Shown in pieces: positions 56,504 through 64,000 of a stretch of DNA of 64,000 bases. The DNA lies in the NCBI RefSeq assembly GCF_002564105.1, contig NZ_PDBX01000001.1, forward strand, positions 620,001 to 684,000. Reading direction: 5' to 3'. The position numbers were made by a program, and so were the translations under genes. The stretch is from Collimonas sp. PA-H2 (GTDB taxonomy: Bacteria > Pseudomonadota > Gammaproteobacteria > Burkholderiales > Burkholderiaceae_D). The notes under the pieces were generated by a model. It did no database searches and was not told where the DNA came from. It saw only the letters and a list, made by a program, of their open reading frames with translations. Each line of letters begins with the position of its first letter. The first letter of the stretch is position 1.

Positions 56504-57226
56504 TTACTCGCCCAGATAGGCCGCCTTCACCTTAGGATCATCCAGCATATCCTTGGCGTTGCCGCTCATGGTCACCAGGCCTGAATCCATCACATAGGCA
56601 CGGTGCGCCGCTTCCAGCGCCAGCTTGGCATTCTGCTCGACCAGCAGGATCGTGATCCCTTGCGCGGAAACGTTGCGGATGACTTCAAAGATCTTTTCCA
56701 CCATGATCGGCGACAAACCCATAGACGGCTCATCCAGCAGCAGCAGCTTTGGATGGCTCATCAATGCACGCGCCATCGCCAGCATCTGCTGTTCGCCGCC
56801 GGACAAGGTGCCGGCCATTTGGGCGGCACGCTCTTTCAGGCGCGGGAACACGGTAAACCACTTTTCGATATCGGCAGCGATGCCAGCCTTGTCGTCACGG
56901 GTATACGCCCCCATCAGGAGGTTTTCCTGGATGCTCATGCGGGTGAATACGCCACGCCCTTCCGGCACCATCGCCAGCTTTTGCTTGACCAGGTTGAACG
57001 AGGTCGTGCCCTTGGTATGCTCTCCCATATAGTGCATCTCACCTTCGACTTTACATTGCGGCAAAGTCCCGGTGATGGCTTTCAGCGTGGTGGTCTTGCC
57101 GGCACCGTTGGCGCCGATCAGCGTCACCAGTTCGCCTTCGTTGACGTCGAGGTTGATGCCCTTGACTGCCTGGATGCCGCCGTAGGCGACTTTCAGGTTG
57201 CTGACTTTCAGGATATTGGTTGCCAT
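56504..57226 (-). CDS. livF: Branched-chain amino acid ABC transporter ATPase LivF
   Basis: 240 residues with Walker A GANGAGKTTTLKAI, signature LSGGEQQMLAMARALMSHP, Walker B LLLLDEPSMGLSP and the LivF-type VEQNAKLALEAAHRAYVMDSG. The start shares a base with the livG stop (TAATG), so translation is coupled. Last gene of livHMGF. Confidence 0.95.
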   Translation of the reverse strand: MATNILKVSNLKVAYGGIQAVKGINLDVNEGELVTLIGANGAGKTTTLKAITGTLPQCKVEGEMHYMGEHTKGTTSFNLVKQKLAMVPEGRGVFTRMSIQENLLMGAYTRDDKAGIAADIEKWFTVFPRLKERAAQMAGTLSGGEQQMLAMARALMSHPKLLLLDEPSMGLSPIMVEKIFEVIRNVSAQGITILLVEQNAKLALEAAHRAYVMDSGLVTMSGNAKDMLDDPKVKAAYLGE

Positions 57227-57996
57227 TAGTGACCACCTCCCAGATAGGCTTCAATCACGGCCGGGTTCTTCTGGATTTCGGCAGGCAATCCTTCAGCAAT
57301 CGGCTTGCCGTAGTCCAGCACGGTCAGGCGGTCGCACAAGCCCATCATCAGCTTGACATCATGTTCGATCAGCAAAATGGTCTTTCCTTCATTCTTGATT
57401 TTCACCAGCAACTCGCGCAGCGCCAGTTTTTCGGTGGCGTTCATGCCTGCTGCCGGTTCGTCCAACGCCAGCAATTGCGGATCGGTAGCCAGCGCCCGGG
57501 CGATTTCCAGGCGCCGTTGATCGCCATATGACAAGTGCCGCGCGGTACGCTCGCCGAAACGGCCGATGCCGACGAAATCCAGCAGTTCCTGCGAACGCTT
57601 GCGGATAGCCAGTTCTTCCGTGCGCGCCGCCTTGTGGCGGAACACAGCGCCGAACAGGCCCTGCTTGGTGCGCACGTGGCAACCCACCATGACGTTTTCC
57701 AGTACGGTCATCTCGCCGAACAGGCGGATGTTCTGGAACGTACGGGCGATGCCGGCCTTGGCCACTTCATGCGGCGCCGACGGCGAGTAAGGCTTGCCGG
57801 ACAGCTCGAACGTGCCGGTATCGGCCTGGTACAAGCCGGTGATGACATTGAAGAACGTCGTCTTGCCGGCGCCGTTCGGTCCGATCAGGCCATAAATCTG
57901 GCCCTTCAGGATCTTGACGTTGACTTCGGACAAGGCCTGCAAACCGCCGAACCGTTTATTGACGCCGGAGATATTTAAAATAGTTTGTGCGCTCAT
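57226..57996 (-). CDS. livG: Branched-chain amino acid ABC transporter ATPase LivG
   Basis: 256 residues with Walker A GPNGAGKTTFFNVITG, the LivG-type insert QNIRLFGEMTVLENVMVG, signature LSYGDQRRLEIARALATDP and Walker B LLALDEPAAGMN. Forms the ATPase pair with LivF. It starts 9 bases after the livM stop. Confidence 0.95.
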   Translation of the reverse strand: MSAQTILNISGVNKRFGGLQALSEVNVKILKGQIYGLIGPNGAGKTTFFNVITGLYQADTGTFELSGKPYSPSAPHEVAKAGIARTFQNIRLFGEMTVLENVMVGCHVRTKQGLFGAVFRHKAARTEELAIRKRSQELLDFVGIGRFGERTARHLSYGDQRRLEIARALATDPQLLALDEPAAGMNATEKLALRELLVKIKNEGKTILLIEHDVKLMMGLCDRLTVLDYGKPIAEGLPAEIQKNPAVIEAYLGGGH

Positions 57997-58005
57997 GTGA
58001 TCTCC

Positions 58006-59220
58006 TTAAGCCTCTACCACGCCGGTCGCCAGCGTAGGTTTATCGATATCGGCATCCGGCCGATCCTCGTGCTTAGGCGCAGGCCACAAGCCGGCTGGAC
58101 GGGTCAACATGATGACTACCATCGCCAGACCGTACAACAGCTGGCGCAGCACTTCGGCATCGATCAGCACCTTGCCGAAAACAGCCATCTGCATCGGCTC
58201 CACGGTGTGCCGCAGCACTTCAGGCAATGCCGCCAGCAATATGCCACCCAGCACCACGCCCGGAATATGCCCCATGCCGCCCAGCACCACCATCGCCAGT
58301 ACCGCGATCGACTCGGTCAAAGAGAACGATTCCGGCGAGACGAAGCCCTGGAACGAGGCAAACATGGCGCCAGCGACGCCGCCAAACGAGGCGCCCATCG
58401 TAAACGCCAGCAGCTTCATGTTGCGGGTATTGATGCCCATTGCCTTGGCGGCGATTTCGTCTTCACGTATCGCCACCCAGGCACGGCCCAGGCGCGAGTT
58501 CTGCAAGCGGATCGAAATAATGATGATTGCGATACACAGGACGAGGAACAGGAAGTAGTAGGCATTCACCGACGGCAGGCTGAAACTGCCCAGCTGGACC
58601 GTCGCATTGGAACCGCGCTCCCCTGCCAGCGAGACGCCGAAGATGCGGATAGGATCGATCAGGTTGATACCCTGCGGACCGTTGGTGATGTTCACCGGCG
58701 CATTCAGGTTATTCATGAAAATCCGGATGATTTCACCGAAACCGAGTGTCACGATAGCCAGATAATCGCCGCGCAGCTTGAGTGTCGGAGCGCCGAGAAT
58801 GGCGCCGAACATCCCTGCCAGCGCCGCTCCCAGCGGCACGATCACCCACAACGACAAGTGGATGCCGTTCTGGACAATTTCCGGGCCGCAGATCATCACC
58901 AGGAAATTGCCGATGGCCGGATAGGTATTCACAAACGATTCCAGCACCGAAGCAAACTGTGGCGACGCCAGCAAGCCGGTCATGTAGGCGCCGATCGCAT
59001 AGAACGCGATGTAGCCGAGATCGAGCAGGCCGGCAAAACCGACCACGATGTTCAAACCTAGCGCCAGCATGATGTAGAGCAGCGCGAAGTCCATGATGCG
59101 GACCCAGGAATTACCGAAATTGGCGGCAATGAACGGGAAGATCACGAACAGGATAGCGAGGGCAACCAAGCTGGTGTAAGCCTTGGTCGGGTTCTTTTTG
59201 GTGTCGAAGAAGCTAGCCAT
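58006..59220 (-). CDS. livM: Branched-chain amino acid ABC transporter permease LivM
   Basis: 404 residues, multi-span, with the family core GLNIVVGFAGLLDLGYIAFYAIGAY, RGDYLAIVTLGFGEIIR and the coupling loop WVAIREDEIAAKAMGIN. ATG at 59220 has GGGGAGGA before it; an in-frame start at 59253 overlaps livH and is not preferred. The C-terminal tail is longer than in E. coli LivM. Confidence 0.94.
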   Translation of the reverse strand: MASFFDTKKNPTKAYTSLVALAILFVIFPFIAANFGNSWVRIMDFALLYIMLALGLNIVVGFAGLLDLGYIAFYAIGAYMTGLLASPQFASVLESFVNTYPAIGNFLVMICGPEIVQNGIHLSLWVIVPLGAALAGMFGAILGAPTLKLRGDYLAIVTLGFGEIIRIFMNNLNAPVNITNGPQGINLIDPIRIFGVSLAGERGSNATVQLGSFSLPSVNAYYFLFLVLCIAIIIISIRLQNSRLGRAWVAIREDEIAAKAMGINTRNMKLLAFTMGASFGGVAGAMFASFQGFVSPESFSLTESIAVLAMVVLGGMGHIPGVVLGGILLAALPEVLRHTVEPMQMAVFGKVLIDAEVLRQLLYGLAMVVIMLTRPAGLWPAPKHEDRPDADIDKPTLATGVVEA

Positions 59221-59233
59221 ATATCCTCCCCGA

Positions 59234-60163
59234 TCAAGCGCGGTCAGCCACACGTTCGCCCATGATGCCGGACGGACGCAAGGTCAAGACAATGATCAGC
59301 ACGATGAAGGCAAAGATATCCTGGTAGTTACTACCGAAGAAGTTGCCGGTCAGGTCGCCGATATAGCCAGCTCCCAGGCTCTCGATCAGGCCCAGTATGA
59401 TACCGCCCAGCATGGCGCCGTAGATATTGCCGATACCGCCCAGCACCGCGGCGGAGAACGCCTTCAAGCCGGGCACGAAGCCCATCGCGAACTGCGCAGA
59501 AGAGTAGTTCGCGCCCCACATCACGCCGGCGACGGCAGCCAGTGCGGCGCCGATGGCGAAGGTCATGACGATGACGCGGTTGGAATCGACCCCCATCAGG
59601 CCGGCGACCCGCGGATTTTCCGCGGTGGCGCGCATGGCGCGGCCCATCTTGGTTTTTTCAACCAGCATCACCAGGCCGAACATCGAAGCGGCAGCCAGCA
59701 CCAGCAGCATGATCTGCGTCGGCGAGATCAGCGCGCCGAAGATATGCACAGGGTCGGACGGCATGACTTGCGGGACTGGCAGCGGGCTGCGGCCCCAGAT
59801 CATCATGGCGAAAGTCTGCAGCAGGATGGAAACGCCGATCGCCGTGATCAGCGGCGCCAGGCGCGGCGCATTGCGCAACGGCCGGTAGGCGACCCGTTCA
59901 ATGATCAGGCTGACAATGACGCAGACCGGAATGGCGCCGATGATGGCGATCGCCAGCTGGACTATGCCAGGCAGGCCGGGAGCGACATGCTGCAGCAGCT
60001 TGAGGATGGACAAGCCAACCATCGCGCCTATCATCAGGATATCGCCGTGGGCGAAGTTAATCAGGTTCAACACGCCGTATACCATCGTATAACCGAGGGC
60101 AATCAACGCATACATGCTTCCCAGCACCAAGCCGTTGATAACTTGTTGGATAAAGATATCCAT
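59234..60163 (-). CDS. livH: Branched-chain amino acid ABC transporter permease LivH
   Basis: 309 residues starting MDIFIQQVINGLVLGSMYALIALGYTMVYGVL, with NFAHGDILMIGAM and RAMRATAENPRVAGLMGVD, the coupling loop. AAAGGA precedes the ATG. First structural gene behind the leader peptide and terminator; no binding-protein gene (livK/livJ type) is adjacent. Confidence 0.95.
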   Translation of the reverse strand: MDIFIQQVINGLVLGSMYALIALGYTMVYGVLNLINFAHGDILMIGAMVGLSILKLLQHVAPGLPGIVQLAIAIIGAIPVCVIVSLIIERVAYRPLRNAPRLAPLITAIGVSILLQTFAMMIWGRSPLPVPQVMPSDPVHIFGALISPTQIMLLVLAAASMFGLVMLVEKTKMGRAMRATAENPRVAGLMGVDSNRVIVMTFAIGAALAAVAGVMWGANYSSAQFAMGFVPGLKAFSAAVLGGIGNIYGAMLGGIILGLIESLGAGYIGDLTGNFFGSNYQDIFAFIVLIIVLTLRPSGIMGERVADRA

Positions 60164-60249
60164 AATTTCCTTTGTGTGTTTCGGTTCAAATCGGTCAGAA
60201 CACTATTGCGACCATCTCAGAGGCTGCACAGCAAAAATCATTCCCGATA

Positions 60250-60283
60250 CAAAAACGGCACCCTGGAGAAGTCCTGGTGCCGT
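60250..60283 (-). terminator. Intrinsic terminator (attenuator candidate) in the livH leader
   Basis: On the minus strand ACGGCACC and GGTGCCGT form a perfect 8-bp stem, extended inside by GGA/TCC, followed by TTTTTG. It lies between the leader peptide stop and livH, about 87 bases before the livH start. Confidence 0.8.
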
Positions 60284-60301
60284 GGGGATGCGCCCTTCCG
60301 C

Positions 60302-60367
60302 CTAGCTGGAAAGGTAATCTGGCATTGCGTGAATAGCCGGAATATGAAGGATGAACGGGGTACACAT
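60302..60367 (-). CDS. Leader peptide candidate upstream of livHMGF (21 residues)
   Basis: A 21-codon frame begins ATG at 60367 and ends TAG, starting MCTPFILHIPAIH. AAGGAGAC (60375-60382) lies 9 bases before it, one of the best ribosome-binding sites in the window. It has three Ile and two Leu, four of the five within codons 6-12. It is placed after a sigma70-like promoter and before an intrinsic terminator, the layout of a transcription-attenuation leader for branched-chain amino acids. No homologue is known to me. Confidence 0.6.
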   Translation of the reverse strand: MCTPFILHIPAIHAMPDYLSS

Positions 60368-60456
60368 ATTATTTGTCTCCTTATACGTCTTTATGTAAAA
60401 ACGTTTTTATCTTAAAGCGCCTTGTCTCGGTGGACAAATGCACCATGACCGTGCAG

Positions 60457-60484
60457 ATTATAGCTAACGTTGAGCGATAATCAA
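60457..60484 (-). promoter_or_regulatory. Sigma70-type promoter of livHMGF
   Basis: Read on the minus strand: TTGATT, 16 bases, TATAAT. A start near 60450 would give a 287-nt leader carrying the peptide and terminator. The rest of the gap, 60485-60758, shows no gene. Confidence 0.65.
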
Positions 60485-60758
60485 CTCTGACGGCACTACA
60501 ATATTACTCGCTGAAGGCAGTTCAGCACAGCCTTTTACAATCAAACTTCAGCGCCGCAATGATAGCGAGGAAAACAAAAAACTATCGATGGAAAAGTGGG
60601 ATTTATTCGGAATATAATTTCGCGCCAGAATGAGGCATCTGGGCCTTTGCACAAGGCTTTCAGGGGGAACTTTGACAAGTTAACAATCGGCCGCAAGGAT
60701 GCAATCACCCATGACAATAAGCAGATTCTCATGGGCAATTACAGCCGCCGGTCCCGCT

Positions 60759-61703
60759 TCAGGTGCGCGCCAGCCCCTTGGGCATAGGGAAAGTGACGTT
60801 TTCTTCCGCACCGTCGAGCGTGCGTACACTCTTGGCGCCATAGGCCGTCAGGCGGTCGATCACTGCCTGCACCAAGACCTCGGGGGCCGAAGCGCCGGCA
60901 GTGACGCCGATACGGGTCTTCCCTTGCAGCCAGCCGGGATCTATCTGCTCAGCGTTGTCCACCATGTAGGCAGCGGTGCCACGCTTCTCGGCCACTTCGC
61001 GCAGGCGGTTGGAGTTGGAACTATTAGGACTGCCGACCACGATCACCACGTCGACCTGCGGCGCCATGAACTTCACGGCTTGCTGGCGATTGGTGGTGGC
61101 ATAGCAGATATCGCCCTTCTTCGGCTCGGTGATCAAGGGGAAGCGCTGCTTGAGGGCGGCAATCACGTCCGCCGTGTCGTCCACCGACAAGGTGGTCTGC
61201 GAGACATAGGCCAGCAGTTCAGGATTCGCCACCTGCAGCTTGTCGACATCAGCCACGGTTTCGACCAGGTGCATGCCACCTTCGGTCTGGCCCATGGTGC
61301 CCTCGACTTCCGGATGCCCTTCGTGGCCGATCATGACGATTTCACGGCCCTCGCGGCGCATCTTGGCGACTTCCATGTGGACCTTGGTGACCAGCGGGCA
61401 AGTGGCGTCGAACACTTTCAGGCCGCGCACCGCGGCTTCTTCCTGCACCGCCTTGGAAACGCCGTGGGCAGAAAAGATCACCGTATTCCCGGCCGGCACA
61501 TCGGCCAGCTCTTCGATGAAAATCGCGCCCTTGTTGCGCAGGTCCGCCACCACATAGGCATTGTGGACGATTTCGTGGCGCACATAGATCGGTGCGCCGA
61601 ACTGTTCCAGTGCGCGTTCGACGATTTCGATCGCGCGGTCGACGCCGGCGCAAAAACCGCGCGGCTGCGCCAGTAGAATTTCTTTATCCATAGTCATATC
61701 CAT
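60759..61703 (-). CDS. ispH: 4-hydroxy-3-methylbut-2-enyl diphosphate reductase
   Basis: Last step of the MEP isoprenoid pathway, an iron-sulfur enzyme. 314 residues with the three cluster Cys in [22 protein letters not shown] and [11 protein letters not shown], plus the substrate motifs YVRHEIVHN and [10 protein letters not shown]. It lies 13 bases after fkpB, the order also seen in E. coli. Confidence 0.97.
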   Translation of the reverse strand: MDMTMDKEILLAQPRGFCAGVDRAIEIVERALEQFGAPIYVRHEIVHNAYVVADLRNKGAIFIEELADVPAGNTVIFSAHGVSKAVQEEAAVRGLKVFDATCPLVTKVHMEVAKMRREGREIVMIGHEGHPEVEGTMGQTEGGMHLVETVADVDKLQVANPELLAYVSQTTLSVDDTADVIAALKQRFPLITEPKKGDICYATTNRQQAVKFMAPQVDVVIVVGSPNSSNSNRLREVAEKRGTAAYMVDNAEQIDPGWLQGKTRIGVTAGASAPEVLVQAVIDRLTAYGAKSVRTLDGAEENVTFPMPKGLART

Positions 61704-61716
61704 TCAATCGGCGCAA

Positions 61717-62172
61717 TTACAGGATGCCGATGATCTTTACTTCAAACTTGAGCGACTGGCCGGCCAGCGGGTGGTTGAAATCGAACAAGGCGCCCTGCTC
61801 GTCGATCTCACGCAGCACGCCGGCGAACTGGCCGCCGCCCGGCGCCGCAAACTCCACCAGGTCGCCGATGCGGTATTCCTCGCCCAACTGCGAATTCTGG
61901 CGCAGGGTGGCGCGCGAAACGCGCTGGATCAGCTCAGGATTGCGCGGGCCGAAAGCCAGCTCAGGCGGCAGGTCGAAGGTTTGATGCGTGCCTTCCGGCA
62001 AACCAAGCAGGCAGGTTTCCAGGAACGGCGCCAGTTGGCCCATGCCGAACTGCAAAGTAGCCGGCGACTCCTTGAAGGTGCTGACAATATCCTCGCCCTC
62101 CTGGGACGCGAGACGATAGTGCAGAGTGAGATAAGAGGCTTCGGTGACAACGGGCAGGGACAAGTTAGACAT
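61717..62172 (-). CDS. fkpB: FKBP-type peptidyl-prolyl isomerase FkpB (SlpA)
   Basis: 151 residues: an FKBP domain (LTLHYRLASQEGEDIVSTFKE, FGMGQLAPFLETCLLGLPEG) with a SlyD-like insert-in-flap region (about 70-125, FGPRNPELIQRV ... EIDEQGALFDFNHPLAGQSL). There is no His-rich tail, so it is SlpA/FkpB rather than SlyD. Upstream of ispH in a two-gene unit, divergent from radC. Confidence 0.93.
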   Translation of the reverse strand: MSNLSLPVVTEASYLTLHYRLASQEGEDIVSTFKESPATLQFGMGQLAPFLETCLLGLPEGTHQTFDLPPELAFGPRNPELIQRVSRATLRQNSQLGEEYRIGDLVEFAAPGGGQFAGVLREIDEQGALFDFNHPLAGQSLKFEVKIIGIL

Positions 62173-62270
62173 AATTAGGCAAAAACACCATTAACAAAAA
62201 GGCAATCGTTCATCTGAAGATGATATTGTAAGCCACCTTGGACAAGCTGACGCGCTTAGAGGGACTAACC

Positions 62271-62945
62271 ATGCCAATTACCGACTGGCCCGCCGATCAA
62301 AGACCGCGCGAACGCCTGATCAAATTCGGGCCGCAGGCGCTTTCCGATGCCGAACTGCTGGCTGTATTCCTGCGCGTCGGCGCCGCCGGCAAAAGCGCGG
62401 TCGACCTGGGGCGCGAATTGAGCAGCCATTTCGGCTCGCTCAACCGGCTGTTCTCCGCCACTCAGGACGAGTTCTGCGCCATCAACGGCCTCGGCCCCGC
62501 CAAATTCGCCCAGTTGCAAGCGATACTGGAACTGGGACGGCGCTCGCTGGCAGAGGAGCTGCAATCCGGCACCAGCTTCGACGCGCCGGCCGCGGTAAAG
62601 CAATATCTACAGTTGCTTCTGACCAACAAGCCCTACGAGTCTTTCCTGGTATTGTTCCTCGACGTCAAGAACCGCCTGATCTGCGCCGACGAGCTGTTCC
62701 GCGGCACCCTCACCCATGCCAGCGTCTACCCGCGCGAAGTGGTCAAGGCGGCGCTGACGCACAATGCAGCCAGCGTCATGCTGGCGCATAACCATCCCTC
62801 CGGCACGCTGGAGCCCAGCGCCGCCGACCACAAGCTGACGCAAACCCTGAAGCAGGCGCTGGACCTGATCGGCGTCAGGGTGCTGGATCATTTCATCGTC
62901 GCCGGCACGCAGGTGCACTCGTTTGCCGAACATGGCCAGCTGTGA
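62271..62945 (+). CDS. radC: RadC/YicR JAB-domain protein
   Basis: 224 residues: N-terminal UPF0758 part with a helix-hairpin-helix-like [21 protein letters not shown] and a C-terminal JAB1/MPN-type metalloprotease fold with [14 protein letters not shown] as metal motif. ATG at 62271 follows AGAGGGA; the in-frame TTG at 62238 is less likely. Despite the name, a direct role in DNA repair is not established. It precedes rpmB-rpmG as in many proteobacteria. Confidence 0.95.
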   Translation: MPITDWPADQRPRERLIKFGPQALSDAELLAVFLRVGAAGKSAVDLGRELSSHFGSLNRLFSATQDEFCAINGLGPAKFAQLQAILELGRRSLAEELQSGTSFDAPAAVKQYLQLLLTNKPYESFLVLFLDVKNRLICADELFRGTLTHASVYPREVVKAALTHNAASVMLAHNHPSGTLEPSAADHKLTQTLKQALDLIGVRVLDHFIVAGTQVHSFAEHGQL

Positions 62946-63011
62946 AATCCTTCGAAAACAAATTGTTAAATCCACGAACGAGCAGAAGACACAATTGTTT
63001 TCTGCAAGTCG

Positions 63012-63040
63012 TTGAAAAATCTCATTTTTTTATATATACT
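63012..63040 (+). promoter_or_regulatory. Sigma70-type promoter of rpmB-rpmG
   Basis: TTGAAA, exactly 17 bases rich in T, TATACT, about 40 bases before rpmB. It is one of the strongest promoter matches in the window, as expected for ribosomal protein genes. Confidence 0.7.
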
Positions 63041-63081
63041 CTCCTTTTTTCCAGTTTCGGAAATCTTTTAGGAGTAAAAAC

Positions 63082-63318
63082 ATGGCACGTGTCTGCCAAG
63101 TCACCGGGAAGGGGCCGATGGTCGGCAACAACGTTTCCCATGCAAACAACAAGACGAAACGTCGCTTTTTGCCTAACTTGCAAAATCGCCGCATTTTCGT
63201 TGAGTCTGAAAATCGCTGGGTCTCCCTGCGCTTGTCCAACGCCGGTCTGCGCGTAATCGACAAAATCGGCATCGATGCCGTGTTGACCGATTTGCGCGCT
63301 CGTGGCGAAAAAGTCTAA
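63082..63318 (+). CDS. rpmB: 50S ribosomal protein L28
   Basis: 78 residues, full family length, with [20 protein letters not shown] and [19 protein letters not shown] precedes the ATG. It has no CxxC pairs, so it is the zinc-free form. 22 bases before rpmG. Confidence 0.98.
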   Translation: MARVCQVTGKGPMVGNNVSHANNKTKRRFLPNLQNRRIFVESENRWVSLRLSNAGLRVIDKIGIDAVLTDLRARGEKV

Positions 63319-63340
63319 CTAGCAGAATAAAGGAAGAATC

Positions 63341-63508
63341 ATGGCGAAATCAGGCCGCGACAAAATCAAGCTGGAATCGACCGCTGGTACAGGTCATTTC
63401 TACACCACTACCAAGAACAAGCGTACAACTCCGGAAAAAATGTCGATCATGAAGTTCGACCCGAAGGTTCGTAAGCATGTTGAATACAAAGAGACCAAGA
63501 TCAAGTAA
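63341..63508 (+). CDS. rpmG: 50S ribosomal protein L33
   Basis: 55 residues, [20 protein letters not shown] onward, with [14 protein letters not shown] and [18 protein letters not shown] at the C-terminus. AAGGAAG precedes the ATG. The absence of CxxC pairs marks the zinc-independent form. A strong terminator follows. Confidence 0.98.
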   Translation: MAKSGRDKIKLESTAGTGHFYTTTKNKRTTPEKMSIMKFDPKVRKHVEYKETKIK

Positions 63509-63523
63509 TTGATCTGTGCTCCG

Positions 63524-63560
63524 AAAAGCCCCGCAAGGCATGTTCCTGCGGGGCTTTTTT
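63524..63560 (+). terminator. Intrinsic terminator of rpmB-rpmG
   Basis: AAGCCCCGC and GCGGGGCTT form a 9-bp stem with TTTTTT after it, 16 bases past the rpmG stop. Confidence 0.92.
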
Positions 63561-63714
63561 ACGTCTGCGGCAAACCGCCTCGCCCCAAGCAGCTTTGGAG
63601 AACAGCTGCAGCACAAGAATTCCGGGCGAAAAAAAACGGTCCGATTTGCATGGACCGTTTCACCGATAAAGACCGCTGCCGCAATGCTAGCGGCGAGCCG
63701 TCTTTTATTTCAGA

Positions 63715-64000
63715 TCAGGAGTAGCTGCGCAGGCGCAGCGAGAAATCCTGCAGCGACTTGATGCCGGAAGCCTCGGCACGTGCGCACCAGTCTTGCAACT
63801 GATGCAGCAACTGATCGCGCGTGAAATGCGAACGTTCCCAAATCGCGCCCAGCTCAACCCGCATTTCGTGCATGGTTTGCAGTGCTTTGCTATGCAGGAA
63901 CAGCTCGGTCAACTGCTGCTTTTGCGGCGCTTCCAGTTTGGTCGGCTCGCGTTGCAGCAATTTCTTCGACGACTTGAGGAAACCGGCGCCCAGCTTGGCC
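63715..64000 (-). CDS. C-terminus of a probable fatty-acid desaturase (DesA family), truncated by window
   Basis: The frame is open to the right edge, where the last visible codons read AKLGAGFLKSSKKLLQ; about 95 residues are visible. The end reads LHQLQDWCARAEASGIKSLQDFSLRLRSYS. I recall this tail from DesA-type fatty-acid desaturases of Burkholderiales, which often lie beside rpmG, but some transposases end in similar wording. The catalytic His boxes would be upstream, outside the window, so the assignment stays tentative. Confidence 0.6.
   Translation of the reverse strand, partial: AKLGAGFLKSSKKLLQREPTKLEAPQKQQLTELFLHSKALQTMHEMRVELGAIWERSHFTRDQLLHQLQDWCARAEASGIKSLQDFSLRLRSYS

Noticed and set aside
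63715..64000. Transposase C-terminus
   Set aside because: The final residues resemble some transposase tails, but position beside rpmG and the helical, charged tail fit a DesA-type desaturase better; left at moderate confidence.

Overview
The window comes from a GC-rich betaproteobacterium of the Burkholderiales, most likely family Oxalobacteraceae and a Collimonas-like genome. This rests on recognised gene content and order (ilvI-ilvH-ilvC with psd-pssA-leuA, pyrG-kdsA-eno-ftsB, fkpB-ispH, radC-rpmB-rpmG, ECF sigma-DUF3619-DUF3106-RDD); no database search was possible. Almost all of it is ordinary chromosomal core sequence. I see no rRNA, tRNA, CRISPR array, prophage or intact transposase.

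Layout. 1-11.4 kb: a truncated methyltransferase, prmB, an ABC-F ATPase overlapping a Rossmann/DUF2520 gene, a cystine-type ABC binding protein and permease, ppk1, a site-2 protease homologue and a DUF2167 protein. 11.5-18.4 kb: a divergent D-amino-acid module. An RpiR-type regulator, N-acyl-D-amino-acid deacylase, RidA and a GntP/DsdX-type permease lie on the minus strand. A D-serine-deaminase-like PLP enzyme and a PfkB kinase lie on the plus strand. A perfect 8-bp-arm palindrome sits between them. 18.4-21.2 kb: a MocR-type regulator, a DUF2917 protein and chaC. 21.2-21.9 kb: a stack of palindromic repeats. 21.9-31.9 kb: branched-chain amino acid and phospholipid synthesis (leuA, kbp, pssA, psd, ilvC, ilvH, ilvI), interrupted by a SIMPL protein, a small lipoprotein and a potassium channel with a C-terminal zinc ribbon. 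32.5-34.8 kb: a sigma-factor operon of envelope genes. 35.3-42.3 kb: a ferritin-like DUF455 protein, gamma carbonic anhydrase, hslO, ftsB, eno, kdsA, pyrG. 42.5-52.2 kb: an MFS exporter, then a tripartite RND efflux operon with its own two-component system. 52.5-64 kb: ubiD, a lytic transglycosylase, an outer-membrane beta-barrel, livHMGF behind an attenuator-like leader, ispH, fkpB, radC, rpmB, rpmG and the end of a probable fatty-acid desaturase.

The most informative non-gene signals are two short non-autonomous elements with IS4-like termini (TAATGCYGTTCAGTT). Each is bounded by a perfect 12-bp target duplication. One supplies the stop codon of chaC; the other splits a bidirectional terminator. 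The second strong signal is the livH leader: a sigma70-like promoter, a 21-codon peptide rich in Ile and Leu behind a strong ribosome-binding site, then an intrinsic terminator, all upstream of the branched-chain amino acid transporter genes. The ilvI gene also has a predicted leader of about 310 nt.
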